In this document: piece by piece, positions 12,619 through 24,376 of the stretch
Layout: every line of letters starts with the position of its first letter
Numbering within the stretch: the first letter of the stretch is position 1
Assembly (NCBI GenBank): GCA_037951105.1
Contig: JBAMJV010004354.1
Location: forward strand, 30,757 to 94,756
DNA from: Echinarachnius parma
Taxonomy: Eukaryota; Echinodermata; Echinoidea; Clypeasteroida; Echinarachniidae
Reading direction: 5' to 3'
Length of the DNA: 64,000 nucleotides
The notes under the pieces: model-generated
Told to the model about the DNA's origin: nothing
Seen by the model: only the letters and a program-made list of their open reading frames with translations
Database searches by the model: none
Position numbers and translations under genes: made by a program

Positions 12619-13544
12619 TATATAATAGCTCTTTGGTTTCATCAAGCCTTTCATGAAACCTTTTCAACTGAAACTTGTCATATACTCGCCGGAAATGAAT
12701 CCCCTAGAAACGATTTCAATTGCTATAGGAATATTACATCAAAGCCATTCTTTTGTATAATCGGTAATTGGGTGATCGTATATTTCCGTTCTGTATTTAT
12801 GCACCTTGTCGATTCCCAATCTAAAAGGTAGAGTCGGTTCCATAATCATTATTTTTTAAATATTATTGTCATCAAATATGCAGAGATTTTGTCTGTGGTT
12901 GGTTGTTGTACAGGGTAGTGGTATTGTAGATATGGAGGAATAACCAGGTAGGAATGGAATATCATGAGACACATTTTTATCCGTAGCGGCTCTTTAGATG
13001 GCCACGTAGAATAGGTCAGTCAATGGACATTGTGTATTTATACAGGGAAATGTGTGTATACATTCATGTTTATAAAATATTTTACAAAGCATTTCAGAAT
13101 GTTTTTATAATATGGCGTCATGTATAGTGCCCATGTGACAGGCAGGTACAACAATTTATTACATGGTTGCAGGGGCATAAATCCGTACCGAGGAGTGGGG
13201 GGGATGATCGGCGATAGCCATCACATACTAGCACAAGCACAAGCCCAAAATAATTTACGCACACGCGCGCGATCGCGCCCCGGGGGGGGGGGGGGGGGGT
13301 ACTCAGATTATAGTCGGGAGGGGGTGTGTGGCTGAGACCTCCGAGCCCATACCCACATCCAAGGGTCCTTTTGCTGTAAATAGGTACCCATGTCTAAGGA
13401 TTTTTTGGTAAAAAATTGACCCATGTCTATTAGGCTTTTGGGGAAAAATTGGACCCATGTCTAAGGATTTCGAATATTACATTTTAGCTGTATATACAAT
13501 GGGCAATAATTTTGCAGTTTCTTGATCAAATTCTTTATTACGTA

Positions 13545-14925
13545 TGATATATTATGAAGGGTAATATAATGTATAAACACCCGAGGTTGTGAAATATATG
13601 CGAGCGAGCTTGAAAATTTTAGCAATTTAACAGCGGAAAATTGCCATTTGTTTCAATATAATTGTATGGCGTTATGAAAGGTAATATATAAGCACCCGAG
13701 GTTGTGAAATATAATTATGCGAGCGAGTGGAGCGAGCTCGAAAATTTCAGCAATTTCACAGCGGAAAATTGCCATTTGTTTCATTATAATTGTATGGGTA
13801 TATTCGTTTTATTACTTATGATATGGCGTTATGAAGGGTAATATATAAACACCCGAGGTTGTGAAATATATGCGAGCGAGCGGAGCGAGCTTGACAATTT
13901 TAGCGATTTCACAGCGGAAAATTGCCATTTGGTTCAATATTGTGTGGGTATACTCGTTTTATTGTCATTATTAAAGGTAATATATAGACACCCGAGGTTG
14001 TTAAATATTACGTATGCGAGCGAGCGGAGCGAGCTTGAAATCTTTAGCAATTTCACAGCGGGAAATTGCCATTTGTTTCATTATAATTGTATGGGTATAT
14101 TCGTCTTATTACTTATGATATGGTGTTATGAAGGGTAATATATAAACATCCGAGAATGTGAAATATTACGTATGCAAGCGAGCGGAGCGAGCTTGAAATT
14201 TTTAGCAATTTCACAGCGGAAAATTGCCATTTGGTTCAATATAATTGTATGGGTATATTCGGTTTATTACTTATGATATGGCGTTATGAAGGGTAATATA
14301 TAAACACCCGAGGTTGTGAAATATATGCGAGCGAGCTTGACAATTTTAGCGATTTCACAGCGGAAAATTGCCATTTGGTTCAATATTGTATGGGTATACT
14401 CGTTTTATTGTCGTTATTAAAGGTAATATATAAACACCCGAGGTTGTTAAATATTACGTATGCGAGCGAGCGGAGCGAGCTTGAAATCTTTAGCAATTTC
14501 ACAGTGGGAAATTGCCATTTGTTTCATTATAATTGTATGGGTATATTCGTCTTATTACTTATGATATGGTGTTATGAAGGGTAATAATAAACATCCGAGG
14601 TTGTTAAATATTACGTATGCGAGCGAGCGAGCGGAGCGAGCTTGAAATTTTTAACAATTTCACAGCGGGAAATCGCCATTTGTTTCATTATAATTGTATG
14701 GGTATATTCGTCTTATTACTTATGATATGGTGTTATGAAGGGTAATATATAAACATCCGAGGTTGTTAAATATTACGTATGCAAGCGAGCATAGCGAGCT
14801 TGAAATTTTAGCAATTTCACAGCGGAAAATTGCCATTTGTTTTAATATAATTGTATGGGTATATTCGTTTTATTGCATATGATATGGAGATGAAGGGTAA
14901 TATATAAACATCCGAGGTTGTTAAA
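13545..14925. repeat. Satellite array inside the hAT-like element
   Basis: Nine or ten units of about 120-160 bp. Each has 'GAAGGGTAATATATAAACA', 'CGAGGTTGTGAAATAT', 'GCGAGCGAGCGGAGCGAGC' and 'AATTTCACAGCGGAAAATTG'. Three adjacent monomers form a higher-order unit of 446 bp: the stretch from 13929 recurs almost unchanged from 14375. A relic monomer resumes at 15376-15440 after an inserted MITE. Confidence 0.9.
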
Positions 14926-14929
14926 TATA

Positions 14930-15375
14930 GGATTTCTCGGTCAATTTCGTAAGTTGGCCATACAAATTTATTTTATGTGCATTCAATTTTGCCGATTTTG
15001 TCACCGCAGCTGTATTTTGCAGTTCAAATTCGTTTTTTAGCATTCGAATTCATATAACAATCATTCGAAAACATTTTGTTTGCATTCGATTTAATACGTG
15101 TTTCTAGTTCGTAAAATTGTCATTCAATTTAAAGCGAGACAAATCGTGAGTACGTGATACCGCTTTCCATGAAATCCGTTGGCGAAATTGAATGCAAATA
15201 GCGTGTTTTTTAAATTGAATGCTAAAAGAGGTAAATCACTTGACCGAAGAGCTAAATCGTATGAACAAAATGCAATTTTTGAACCACAATTGCAAGCCTT
15301 CAGCTCTATTTCGCGAAATTGAATGACACGCTTATCAAAACGAATGAGAAGCTTACGAAATTGGCCGAGAAAACC
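14930..15375. mobile_element. MITE inserted in the satellite array
   Basis: Inverted termini are GGATTTCTCGGTCAATTTCG on the left and the inverse of GGTTTTCTCGGCCAATTTCG on the right. TATA is present on both sides (14926-14929 and 15376-15379). The satellite sequence 'TTAAATAT...TACGTATGC' is interrupted by it. The element is about 446 bp and non-coding. Confidence 0.85.
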
Positions 15376-16445
15376 TATATTACGTATGCAAGCGAGCGGA
15401 GCGAAATTGAAATTTTTAGCAATTTCACAGCGGAAAATCCCAAAATCCCGGAGAAAATAAGGGAGAAAAGAGGGGAAAGGAATAAATGAAAAAAGGGACC
15501 AATGTCTCAGGTTTTTTTTACAAAATGGGACCCATGTCTAAGGATTTTTTTTGATATGAAAAGGGGACTAGATAAGAGACAAACGGCCACTGTTAGTCTG
15601 GAACACGCCTGGTCTTAACCTTCAGTCTTCATCTATTCTTCTGGTTGAATTCTTTAAGCGCTCGCGTGCTGGCACATTTTACGTCTGGGGGTACCTAACA
15701 AAAAAACGATTCTGAAGTTTATGAAGCGCTTGTTCGCGCACTTCGCGCAACTACTCTATAAGTGATCGTGACATACTGTATACGTGTAGGCTATACAGTT
15801 ATAATTACATTTAAAAAAACACTAATTTCTCATGCATAATGCTTTCTTTTTTCTTCTTCTTCTTCTTCTTCCTTCTTTCTTTTTTTTAATTCATTTTTCT
15901 ATTCTCAGGGGGGGATGATTTGTACAGGCATCCCCCCCTCCTTCAAGAGTGGGGGGGGATGCATCCCCCCCATCCCCCCCGGGATTTACGCCCCTGCATG
16001 GTTGAGAGTTTCTACACTATTGCAATAATTACGTTTTGCCCCTTCTCATTAAATTTCATAAACAAAATTACAGCGTATAACAGTGAAACACCCTCTTTGA
16101 TAAATAAATGAATGGGAAAGAACAAAGATTTATTCTATACAAAAATTAAGAGTAATAGGCATTTAAAAATGACGAGAGTATATCATCACAATAAGTGCAG
16201 GGAAAGTTTCTTAGCTCATGCAGTCATAAAAAAAACATTTCTCAGACATACAAAATAGTTTCAGAGTCTTCATTTTCTTCAATTATGTTGGAAATATTTT
16301 CATAAAAGAATGATAAACTTGATTTTGAATAGGGGTAGTAATGGAACAAACAAACTCATGCAAAAATTCCAAGTCTATTAAATTTATGACAAAAATGTAT
16401 CATTGTATGTTTCAAATATCTTTTTCATTGTTTGCATAACAATAC

Positions 16446-16559
16446 CTGTTTGGCAATCAGTTCCGATATATCCTGCAGCACATGTACAGCTGTATCCATT
16501 GACCTGGTCGGTACAGGTAGCTCCATTCAGACAGGGAGATGGTGTACATTCGTTGATAT
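16446..16559 (-). CDS. Calcium-binding EGF-like domain exon 8
   Basis: A 114-bp phase 1-1 EGF_CA exon and the last EGF before the lectin domain: DINECTPSPCLNGATC, then TDQVNGYSCTCAAGYIGTDC, then QTG. It has six cysteines, and D-I-N-E still fits the calcium site. C-T-P-S-P-C does not fit O-glucose because Ser is replaced by Pro, while C-L-N-G-A-T-C fits O-fucose. It is the most divergent of the eight, with Leu and Gln at positions fixed in the others. The acceptor is TTCTACAG and the donor CAAACAG|GTATT. The exit phase matches the lectin exon at 11304. Confidence 0.9.
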
Positions 16560-17820
16560 CTGTAGAATAGGTCGGTCAATGGACATTGTGTATTTAGACA
16601 GGCAAATGTGTGTATACATTCATGTTTATAAAATATTAGACAAAATTATAATATATTATTTTGACAAAGGCCTGTGGCCGAAATATCACAGAGGAAAATT
16701 TTGTCACTGAGATTTGTTTTATTTCAACTTTAAATATATTAGGCGCTGTATAAATCAAGAATATATATACTTATTATCATTATGTCAGGAAGATTAGGAT
16801 AGAAGGTGTGTGGGTCTGTGTGTATGTGTATGTACAATGGCGTAGATCTGTATTAAGCTGATTCTTTTGTTGGAAGGGGGAGGGATTGATTGAGCTAATC
16901 ATTTATTTCATTTCCCCTGAACAAGAGAACTTTCTGCAGATCTTCGCTAGTTATGCGAGTGTGTGTGCATGTATGTGTTTGCGTAATGTGTTTATGTGCA
17001 TGTATGTTTATGTACATGTGTGTGTGTGTGTGTGTGTATTATGTGGTTTGTCTTCTGGAGAGGAGCCTAAAGTCAAAAGAGATCAAACCTCAGAAATCGT
17101 GATTGATTTGAAATTGCATTAAAATTTGAAGAAATTTTGTTTATCAGCATATACTTTTCCCTGATATTTTTCTACCGGTACGTAAAATATCCAGTCAACA
17201 AATTTAGTTGTAAGATGAAAATTAAGGAGAGAGTTGAAGCATGTATTTTTGCAGGTTTGCAAAGTTTGATTTTCAAGATTCTTTGCCCCCAAAAGCGATC
17301 AATATCAAGCTCCACCTCCTAACAACCCTTTTGTGCTAAGTTGCTAATCTCGCTTAGCTCCTGGCGTACTACAAGATTGATTTAATATTCCCTATTGAAT
17401 GTGTTGTCGCTTGGATGGAGATAAGTAAATCAAATGCCTCCTTTTAAATCCCTTTGAGCGAACCTTGCGCATGAACTGTGAGGGACATGCAGGGGGCCAG
17501 GATAGGGTTATCCATTCAGCTAACAAATACACAACTAGGCCATCATCTTCAAAATTCAATAATTTCTCTATAGTTACTGCATACATCTAGTCATTGTTCT
17601 CTAGTCTAAACATTTCAATAAGCGGTAGTCATAAAAATGTTCCATAATATTCTGATATACTGATTGGGGGAGCAAGCTCTATCGTTTTATTCATGTGAGC
17701 GGATTTCATTTTTTTTGGGTCAAACCATTGGAAATCACATGCCCACCCCCACCCCCCCCCCCCTCGATCCCATCTAGCTATGCAACTGTCGGTTGTATAG
17801 ATTTATGATAAAACAACATT
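16560..17820. other. Presumed intron with microsatellite
   Basis: The first 80 bases are the conserved EGF-exon upstream flank. A TG-rich tract is at 16960-17038. The open frames here look random, and I see no recognisable exon. Confidence 0.5.
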
Positions 17821-17822
17821 GG

Positions 17823-18410
17823 CTGATTTCAAGTGTGATGTTGGTGTTAGTGTTATTTATAACTGTGGAAATATGCCTCTAATTTGAGCCTCAACACTGG
17901 CATGCAGATTAAGGAGGTCACAAACTTTCCAAAAACGATCATACCAAATCGTAATCAATATTAGTATCGATAGTGTTGAGTCAACACCAGATAAAAGTCA
18001 CCCCAAACCCCCCTAAATGGCGACGAAGACCTTTACATGGTTATGAATCAGAGAGCAAACCTCAATAAAGACATACCACATGCATGTATTTCCTACCATA
18101 ACTAGAAATACTCAAAACACTCACTTTATCGATACGAGGTTAGTGGATATTCCCTATTTTCAGTGGAATTCATAACTAAACTTGCAAGAAACGTGTGCGA
18201 CTTTCTAAACAAAATTGAATGACCGCCGCAGTATATCCGACGAATTTAGCGTAAATCACAGTGGCAGTACCCATACCCATTTTTAAATGCTCAGACTAAC
18301 GAAAACACAACCATTTCAGTTAAGAATTGTGATTTTAATGCTCGGATAAGCCCCCTGTCAATCCCGTCTTTATTAACAGTAACACTAACACCCAACACTG
18401 AACTTGAAAT
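17823..18410. mobile_element. Probable TIR element
   Basis: GATTTCAAGTGTGATGTTGG and TGTTAGTGTTA near 17826-17856 are matched inverted near 18370-18408 (TAACACTAACACCCAACACT, CTTGAAATCCC). This suggests a MITE of about 580 bp. The exact ends are uncertain. Confidence 0.6.
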
Positions 18411-18827
18411 CCCTTTAGAGTTTTGCATATAAAGTCTCAACACTAACACGCATTGGGGGGGGGGGGGGGGGGGTGGGCCTTATGTATTTCCCCCCCCCCC
18501 CCCACACAAATCAAAGCCTTATGTTTTCTATTGTTTTTTCCAAAATTCCCCCGTAGCTACACCACTGGTTTCATTCACAGATGTCCTCTTTATGCATAGC
18601 TTTATTACAAATACATGTACATACATTATTTATTTTGAAATCCTGATTTATAAATATTCTACTTTACTGGACAGTCGACATTCGACAGGGTATTTTATAT
18701 AACATGACAAAATGCATAGTTAAAATAAGAGACAAATATACATTATGTCAATAGGTTTGAAATGAAACAATAATAAGATATGTACACCCAAATGCGACAT
18801 TAATTGTTGACCATTCCCTTAATTCTT

Positions 18828-19594
18828 GGCCGGTATTCTGAAGTCCTGTCTAACTTAGTCGTGACTAAATTTAAACAACTGTTTAGTTAGACAGGACTTA
18901 AACGCGAGGTCATGTCTAAGTCCTGACTAAATGAATTTGGTATTCTGAAGTCGTGTTTAAGTTCTGACTGACTAAACACTTGTTTACCTTTAAATGGGAC
19001 TTTGGGCATGCTCCGTATCCATTTCTGACATGATGCCGGGAGCGCTGCAGACGATTTGCATGCCCGCACATAAAAATTAACACTATCAATTGTATATATC
19101 ACTGATATTGTATCGCTGATCGCAATCGTATAAATGCTACAGATTTTTCGGCTGGTTTAAAATTTAAATTCGAGCAGAAAAACGTCTCTTACAAGCTGGA
19201 TATTTCAGTGTGGACCATGGAATTTACAAGGTTAGTTAATATTAAGAAATATTAAGAAAAAAAATAGGGCAACTCGAGAAAAAAATCCTGAACTTCTTAT
19301 TACAAATTTTAAAGGGTGCACATACCGTTATTCTCTGCCTCAAGCTCCCGGTAGAGCACAGGAGACTGTGCCGTAGGTTGAAAAGCAGCAGAACCGCGCT
19401 CTTAAACACTACTTAAACTACCCCTCGCGTTATTCTAAAGTTAAACAAGACTTAGAAGGGACTTTAAGCTTAACAGGACTTTATCGCGACTATAGAATAC
19501 CAAAATTAGTCACGAACTTATTACTAAAGTTAGACAGGACTTTAGACAACTGTTTAGTTAACCAGGACTTAATCACAACTTCAGAATACTGGCC
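18828..19594. mobile_element. TIR element, GGCCAGTATTCTGAAGT termini
   Basis: The left end GGCCGGTATTCTGAAGTCCT and the inverse of the right end GGCCAGTATTCTGAAGTTGT enclose 767 bp. Subterminal repeats of GACTAAAC and GACAGGACTT occur in both orientations. It is non-coding. Confidence 0.82.
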
Positions 19595-20166
19595 TTAGTG
19601 TTTTATTATGTTACATAGTTCTATCATTTGAACACCTGGGCAACAAAACATCCCTCATTTTAGCACGTACCGATCCTCCAAAAATTGCAAAGTTTTGTAT
19701 GAAGTAGTACAGAAAGGACAGGTTTATGGTGTATGTTTGATGAGGCCAGGTCACAGCTTTAGTTTTCAAAAGGGACCGCGTGCAATCGCAGCAAGGTTTC
19801 ACACTTTTCAAATCCATACACTGTATTGTGCACGGATGGCTGCACTGCCACTCGATATCGATCAGCAAACAATCATGAGAGTATGTACGCGCCGGACTGC
19901 CTTTAGGTATGTGTGAGCTAGCACTCGCTATTGTAACCTGTGTGCGGTGTGTACTTGAATCCGAGTTAATTCCAAACCCACTTAAATTTAAATTAAATCT
20001 TTACATATCTGTACATAGCATGGATTATATTCAACAATTTTAATAGGGAAGGTGTATTTAAAGTTACACATGTTTTAATACTGATTATGCAAGTTTCGAG
20101 AAAATTGGAAAATGGTTGCTACTACATTCTATTCATGCAACCGGTCCACATATCGTCTGCTTATAG

Positions 20167-20922
20167 CTCAGTCACATTTGCCACGGCGGCCGTACGGTCT
20201 AAAACATCTACGGCCAATAACAATCATAAGGTTGCCGTAGCATTTCTACAGTCACATACTTTAGCAGTCACATTTGTTAGGGCAGCCGCACAGCGTATTT
20301 TTAATTTGCGGCTGCCGTACGGCCTTTGAAGTGATGATGCACGGTCGCCGCGTCCCTGCGGTTTTAGACAAATACCAAGGCAGACGCAAGGGGCCGCAGG
20401 GGTAACATACGGCAACCGTGCGGCCAGACTGACGCTACCGCTACACACCTAGAGTATAGGAGTGGTAGCCACATGTAGCATGGATAATCTGAATAGCACG
20501 TAAATGCAATACAGGGTCGCCCCCAAAAAACGAATGGGGCACTTCCCAAAATAAAGTAACAAAGTGATTATATCCATCGAATAGGGTGTCTTTTCCAATG
20601 AAAAATTATACCAAGAACAGCAATTTTGTATTCATAGTAATTCATAAGACCCTAGGGCAGCCCCACAGTGCCCACAAGGCTACCGTACGCCCGGCGTACG
20701 GTCGACGTGGAACCGTTCTACGGCATGGCTGCTGCGTTTCTTATTGCTATGGCGAAGGTAGAAATGAACAAAAGTTATAACTCTGCGCTATAATTCCACG
20801 GCGACCCCTGCGGCCTGTAAAATATACGGATATGCCGTACAGTGACTCTGCGGGCCGCACGTTTCTCTCGATTTCGGGGGCGTATGGCCGCCGTACGTCG
20901 CCGTAGAGCAAATGTGACTGGG
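20167..20922. mobile_element. GC-rich TIR element, CAGTCACATTTGC termini
   Basis: CTCAGTCACATTTGCC on the left and its inverse CAAATGTGACTGGG on the right enclose about 756 bp. The interior is much richer in CGGCCGTACGG-type words than the surrounding AT-rich DNA. It is non-coding. Confidence 0.78.
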
Positions 20923-21284
20923 GTATTAGAGAGCTAATTTCACACTTGAAACGATAACTTCTCAGGCGATTTGCAGAGCATTTAAAATTGCCCTTTAATA
21001 GGAAAACTCAGCGTCGCGGAATCCTTATTTGCCCCACTTTACATCATATTGAATCTTAGATAATTCTGAGTCTAACTGTGCAAATCTAGAAAATGAGGTT
21101 TCCCGATTTTATAGTACTTCCTGCCCTGACGTGTCACATATGTGTGTGAGTCAGAGTGTTTGATTTAATTATGCCAGGTTTAGCTGGAATTGACACAAAA
21201 TATCATGTAAATATATTTTATTAAAAAAGGTGGTGGAATAGCAGATTTCTATAGAACAATGCATATAAGCTATAACAAAACTAC

Positions 21285-22317
21285 ATTTTGCAACATTGTC
21301 AAAATCCCTAAAATTTACTTACAACTCTAGCCATTCTCATATACCAAAAACATGTGGACACTCGCTCACTTCTTTGATTGAATGACAACACAGCTAAAAG
21401 TTGACATTTTCATGGACTGATTTATGCAATAATCAAACGCCCCAATACTTGTTAACATAATATTTTGATGACACTGGTCATTGGGATGAAATTGTATGAT
21501 TTTATTAAGCATCACGAAAATTGGCCTGTGTCAGCTCAGTTAGGCTCGCCATTGACTTTGTACATGTGTGACGTCACTAGCGTTTTCTGTCGATTACGTG
21601 CAAAGTCAATTACTGAGCGGTATCCAGGATACATAGCAGCTACGCACGCCTACCTTAAGTTCATTCGTTATCCCGTTTCCGTGATTATTTGTTATAAACG
21701 ATACTTACTATTGTCGTGCTAAGATCCTGAGCTACCACGCCGTGATTCTATTCCGCCTCTAAAATCAATAGGTGATATTTCCGACACAAATCAGAAGATG
21801 GTCTAAAAAAGTGACGCGAATTTCTAAAAACAAGATATCCGTGAGCTAATGTACATTCATCTTCGACGCAAAGAACTGTCTTTTTTCCCCTTTAAATTTA
21901 ATGTAATGACTTGAATTTTGGGGATTGCATTCCGAAAATAGAAAACATCGCGCATACGCTTGCACTGCGCGCGTACTGCGCGCAGTATGGAAGTAGGTCA
22001 CCTTTCAGGGGTGAATGTTGTACATAATCTGCCTCGGGATGGGAGAAAAGGGGGCGCGGATGCAAAAACTTGTATGGTACCTCATGTATTTTTATTGTAA
22101 ATAGAATCATGGATCAGCTCTCTTTCGTTAAAAAGATATGTACCATGAAGTGTTCAGATTTGAAATTCTCTATAGGGAGAATTTAAACTGTGTACAAGGT
22201 AAATGCAGGGAGTTGGCAAATACAAATTTACATTTTCATATTATTCAGATCAGATCGCATTTTATCGATCCTTCATCAGTTTGTGCACATGTGAACAAAG
22301 TTACTAGAGCCCTTAAA
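21285..22317. mobile_element. MITE family Z, long copy (interrupted)
   Basis: The ends resemble the complete Z copy at 45594-45976: 'AACATTGTCAAAATCCC' on the left and 'GTGAACAAAGTTACTAGAGC' on the right. The middle (about 21350-22130) is additional sequence, presumably an insertion. It is repeated in duplication unit 2 at about 24606-25560. Confidence 0.6.
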
Positions 22318-22326
22318 TTGAAATAC

Positions 22327-22440
22327 CTGTTTGGCAATGTGTTCCTGCATATCCAGCAGTACACGTGCAGTTGTATCCATTCAACAGGTCTGTGCAGTTC
22401 GCTCCATTCTGACAGGGAGTTGATGAACATTCGTCGATAT
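22327..22440 (-). CDS. Calcium-binding EGF-like domain exon 7 (tandem copy 1)
   Basis: A 114-bp phase 1-1 EGF_CA exon with the same peptide as exon 4 (25570-25683): [16 protein letters not shown], then [20 protein letters not shown], then QTG. The acceptor is AAATCACAG and the donor CAAACAG|GTATTT. The donor is only about 10 bp from the right end of a MITE of the 'AAAGGGACTTAGTAAC' family (inverted terminus ending near 22317), so a transposon terminus abuts this splice site. Confidence 0.9.
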
Positions 22441-22539
22441 CTGTGATTTCAGACATGTAGAGTGAGATTAGCCAATGGACATTGTGATTTGGCCAGGCCA
22501 ATGTGTCTATGCATACAAATACAATCCCACTATTGGAAG

Positions 22540-22571
<32 letters not shown>

Positions 22572-22713
22572 CAGAGTGCATTGCCAATTTGAGTTACTCA
22601 TAGAAATAAATTGCCATTTTCAAAAAGCCATAGTTTTCTAATTTCTTGACCGATTAATTGTGCTAATTGTCCCTTAAAATATTTTATTTGATGATGTAGG
22701 TTTATTATCATAC

Positions 22714-22827
22714 CAATCTCGCAAAGTGTTCCTTCATATCCCGCAGCACACGTACAGTTGTAGCCATTCACTAGGTCTGTACAGTTCGCTCCATTCTGAC
22801 AGGGAGATGATGAACATTCGTCAATAC
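22714..22827 (-). CDS. Calcium-binding EGF-like domain exon 6 (tandem copy 1)
   Basis: A 114-bp phase 1-1 EGF_CA exon with the same peptide as exon 3 (25983-26096): [16 protein letters not shown], then [20 protein letters not shown], then EIG. It lacks the first acidic residue of the calcium motif and the O-fucose Ser/Thr. Splice sites and about 60 bp of the upstream intron match the other EGF exons, showing that exon and flank were copied together. Confidence 0.9.
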
Positions 22828-23577
22828 CTGTGAATTCAGACATGTAGAATAGGCCAGTCAATGGACATTGTGTTTTTTGGGGGTTCCCCATTCTATACAC
22901 CCTCTCTATAAACCCCTATTCAGTACTTTACTTCCACTTTGTTAGAAACTTGGTTAACTATTCACTAATAAATACAAAATTGGAGGAGGAAAAGGAAGGG
23001 GTAGATCCCCCCTCCTGCACAATCCCTCAAGCTATAAATTGTCCATTATGTAGTACACTTTAATAGTAGCTTTCGTGCTCCTTCTTGCTTTGCTCCCTAC
23101 CAAGCCCCAAATGTGCAAAAAGAAGTTAGAATTACATTAATGGTAAATATATTACTCATTGCGGATATAGTATCGAAAATAATATCGCTAGTGATATTCG
23201 TTTGTCTCGCAATGTATGGTCAACATGGAATCTAAAAGATCCCGACGTTTTGTATGCCGCTGCAATACTTTGTCAAGTGATATGAAATAATGTAAAACAA
23301 TCCTATTTATGCTCTCGTGCGGCTCCCAACCGCGTTATCTCGTATGAGCGAGTCAATTCCTAATTGGTCCATAACGGGCAAATTCTATTGGCCGGTGTAC
23401 CCGGGTGCTAAACTAATCAACGAGGCGCTGGCTCGGCTCGCTTGTTAGGTGGGAACAATAGCAAGCTCGACCAATCAACGGACAAATTGTATACCTACAA
23501 TTCTTCCTGAACCCTATCCTACGCCTTATCCCACCCCTATTCAATCGTTTTGCTCCCTCACCAGCCACCAATATGCA

Positions 23578-23660
23578 TAATAATAATAATAATGAAACAC
23601 TTTTATATAGTGCATATTAAACACATAAGCACAATTGCATGTCCCTATGGCTACCATGCC
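23578..23660. repeat. SINE-like 'TTTTATATAGTGCATATTA' fragment
   Basis: AATAATAATAATGAAACACT followed by TTTATATAGTGCATATTAAA and CACAATTGCATGTCCCTA recurs at 26847-26930 (duplicate) and 32715-32800. It resembles the widespread invertebrate 'ATATAGCGC' short interspersed repeats. Confidence 0.6.
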
Positions 23661-23704
23661 CCAAAAGAAGTTAGAAATTAATGGTTTGAGTATCTAAAAA
23701 ATAC

Positions 23705-23818
23705 CTGTTTGGCAATCAGTTCCTGTATATCCTGCAGCACATACACAGCTGTATCCATCCAGCAGGTCCACACATGTCCCACCATTCTGACAAGGAGATG
23801 ATGCACATTCATCGATGT
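23705..23818 (-). CDS. Calcium-binding EGF-like domain exon 5 (tandem copy 1)
   Basis: A 114-bp phase 1-1 EGF_CA exon: [16 protein letters not shown], then [20 protein letters not shown], then QTG. All six cysteines are present, along with calcium-binding, beta-hydroxylation, O-glucose and O-fucose patterns. The acceptor is TTTACAG and the donor CAAACAG|GTATT. It differs from its duplicate at 26974-27087 by Gln versus His. It is the first exon of the second three-EGF block in transcript order. Confidence 0.9.
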
Positions 23819-23954
23819 CTGTAAATTCATAAAATAGTGTGAGATTAGTCAATGGACAATGTGTATTTGGAAAGGCATAGGATTTTCCGAAGGCTAAAGA
23901 AGAACGCTGCTTCACAGAAGGATATATTCTCTGAAGCTAGGAAATCCTACAACA

Positions 23955-24376
23955 TTAAAGGGTACCATCACCCCAAAATAATATTCTTATAAATGAAAGG
24001 TAACAACTTTAGTAGTCCATTCCATCAACAAGTTCACAATCAAAATAAATAAATAAATATATTAATTGGAAAACGTATCACCATTCTAAAGCATGCGTTC
24101 ATGGGTCTGAATTACAAACACTAATTTGTCCAGAGCGAACGAATCGTCCAGGATTCTATTGTCTCCAAACGTACGCGTGACTAGCATTGGTGCACTCGCA
24201 AATGTTTGGCCCATACGGAACCAGGAAATAATAGTGGTTCCGTAATTGGTGGTAATTAATTGTTTTGTTTATGAATTACACAACCCTTTGCAAAATATTG
24301 GGTATCTATTTGATATCACAAAACGATACCAAATCATAAAACTATGTGTTGTTCTTTGCCTGGTGGTCCCCTTTAA
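23955..24376. mobile_element. MITE family X (complete)
   Basis: Termini are TTAAAGGGTACCATCACCCC and the inverse of TTTAAAGGGGACCACCAGGC. Interior words such as 'CATACGGAACCAGGAAATA' and 'GATATCAAATAGATACCCA' (inverse) also occur in copies at 27224-27645, 42156-44190 and 46673-48360. Confidence 0.78.

Larger units (their letters stand above)
13170..15996. mobile_element. hAT-like non-autonomous transposon
   Basis: The left terminus is CAGGGGCATAAATCC and the right terminus is the inverse of CAGGGGCGTAAATCC. An identical 8-bp direct repeat, CATGGTTG, flanks it (13162-13169 and 15997-16004). CAGGGGC-type ends with 8-bp duplications are characteristic of hAT transposons. There is no transposase frame. 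The interior holds poly-G/C blocks, 'ACCCATGTCTAAGGATT' phrases and a satellite array. Confidence 0.88.

Noticed and set aside
13929..14584. Two near-identical 69-codon frames (MVQYC...)
   Set aside because: They are the same satellite higher-order unit read twice. Other monomers do not keep the frame.
16870..17322. Possible small secreted or membrane proteins
   Set aside because: Hydrophobic residues come from a TG microsatellite and AT-rich intron. There is no splice or domain support.
20166..20930. Several short frames in GC-rich sequence
   Set aside because: The stretch is bounded by inverted termini and behaves as a non-coding TIR element. The frames disagree with any domain.
22138..22446. 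102-codon plus-strand frame, duplicated at 25381-25689
   Set aside because: It overlaps EGF exon 7 in antisense and MITE Z. Its duplication is explained by the segmental duplication.
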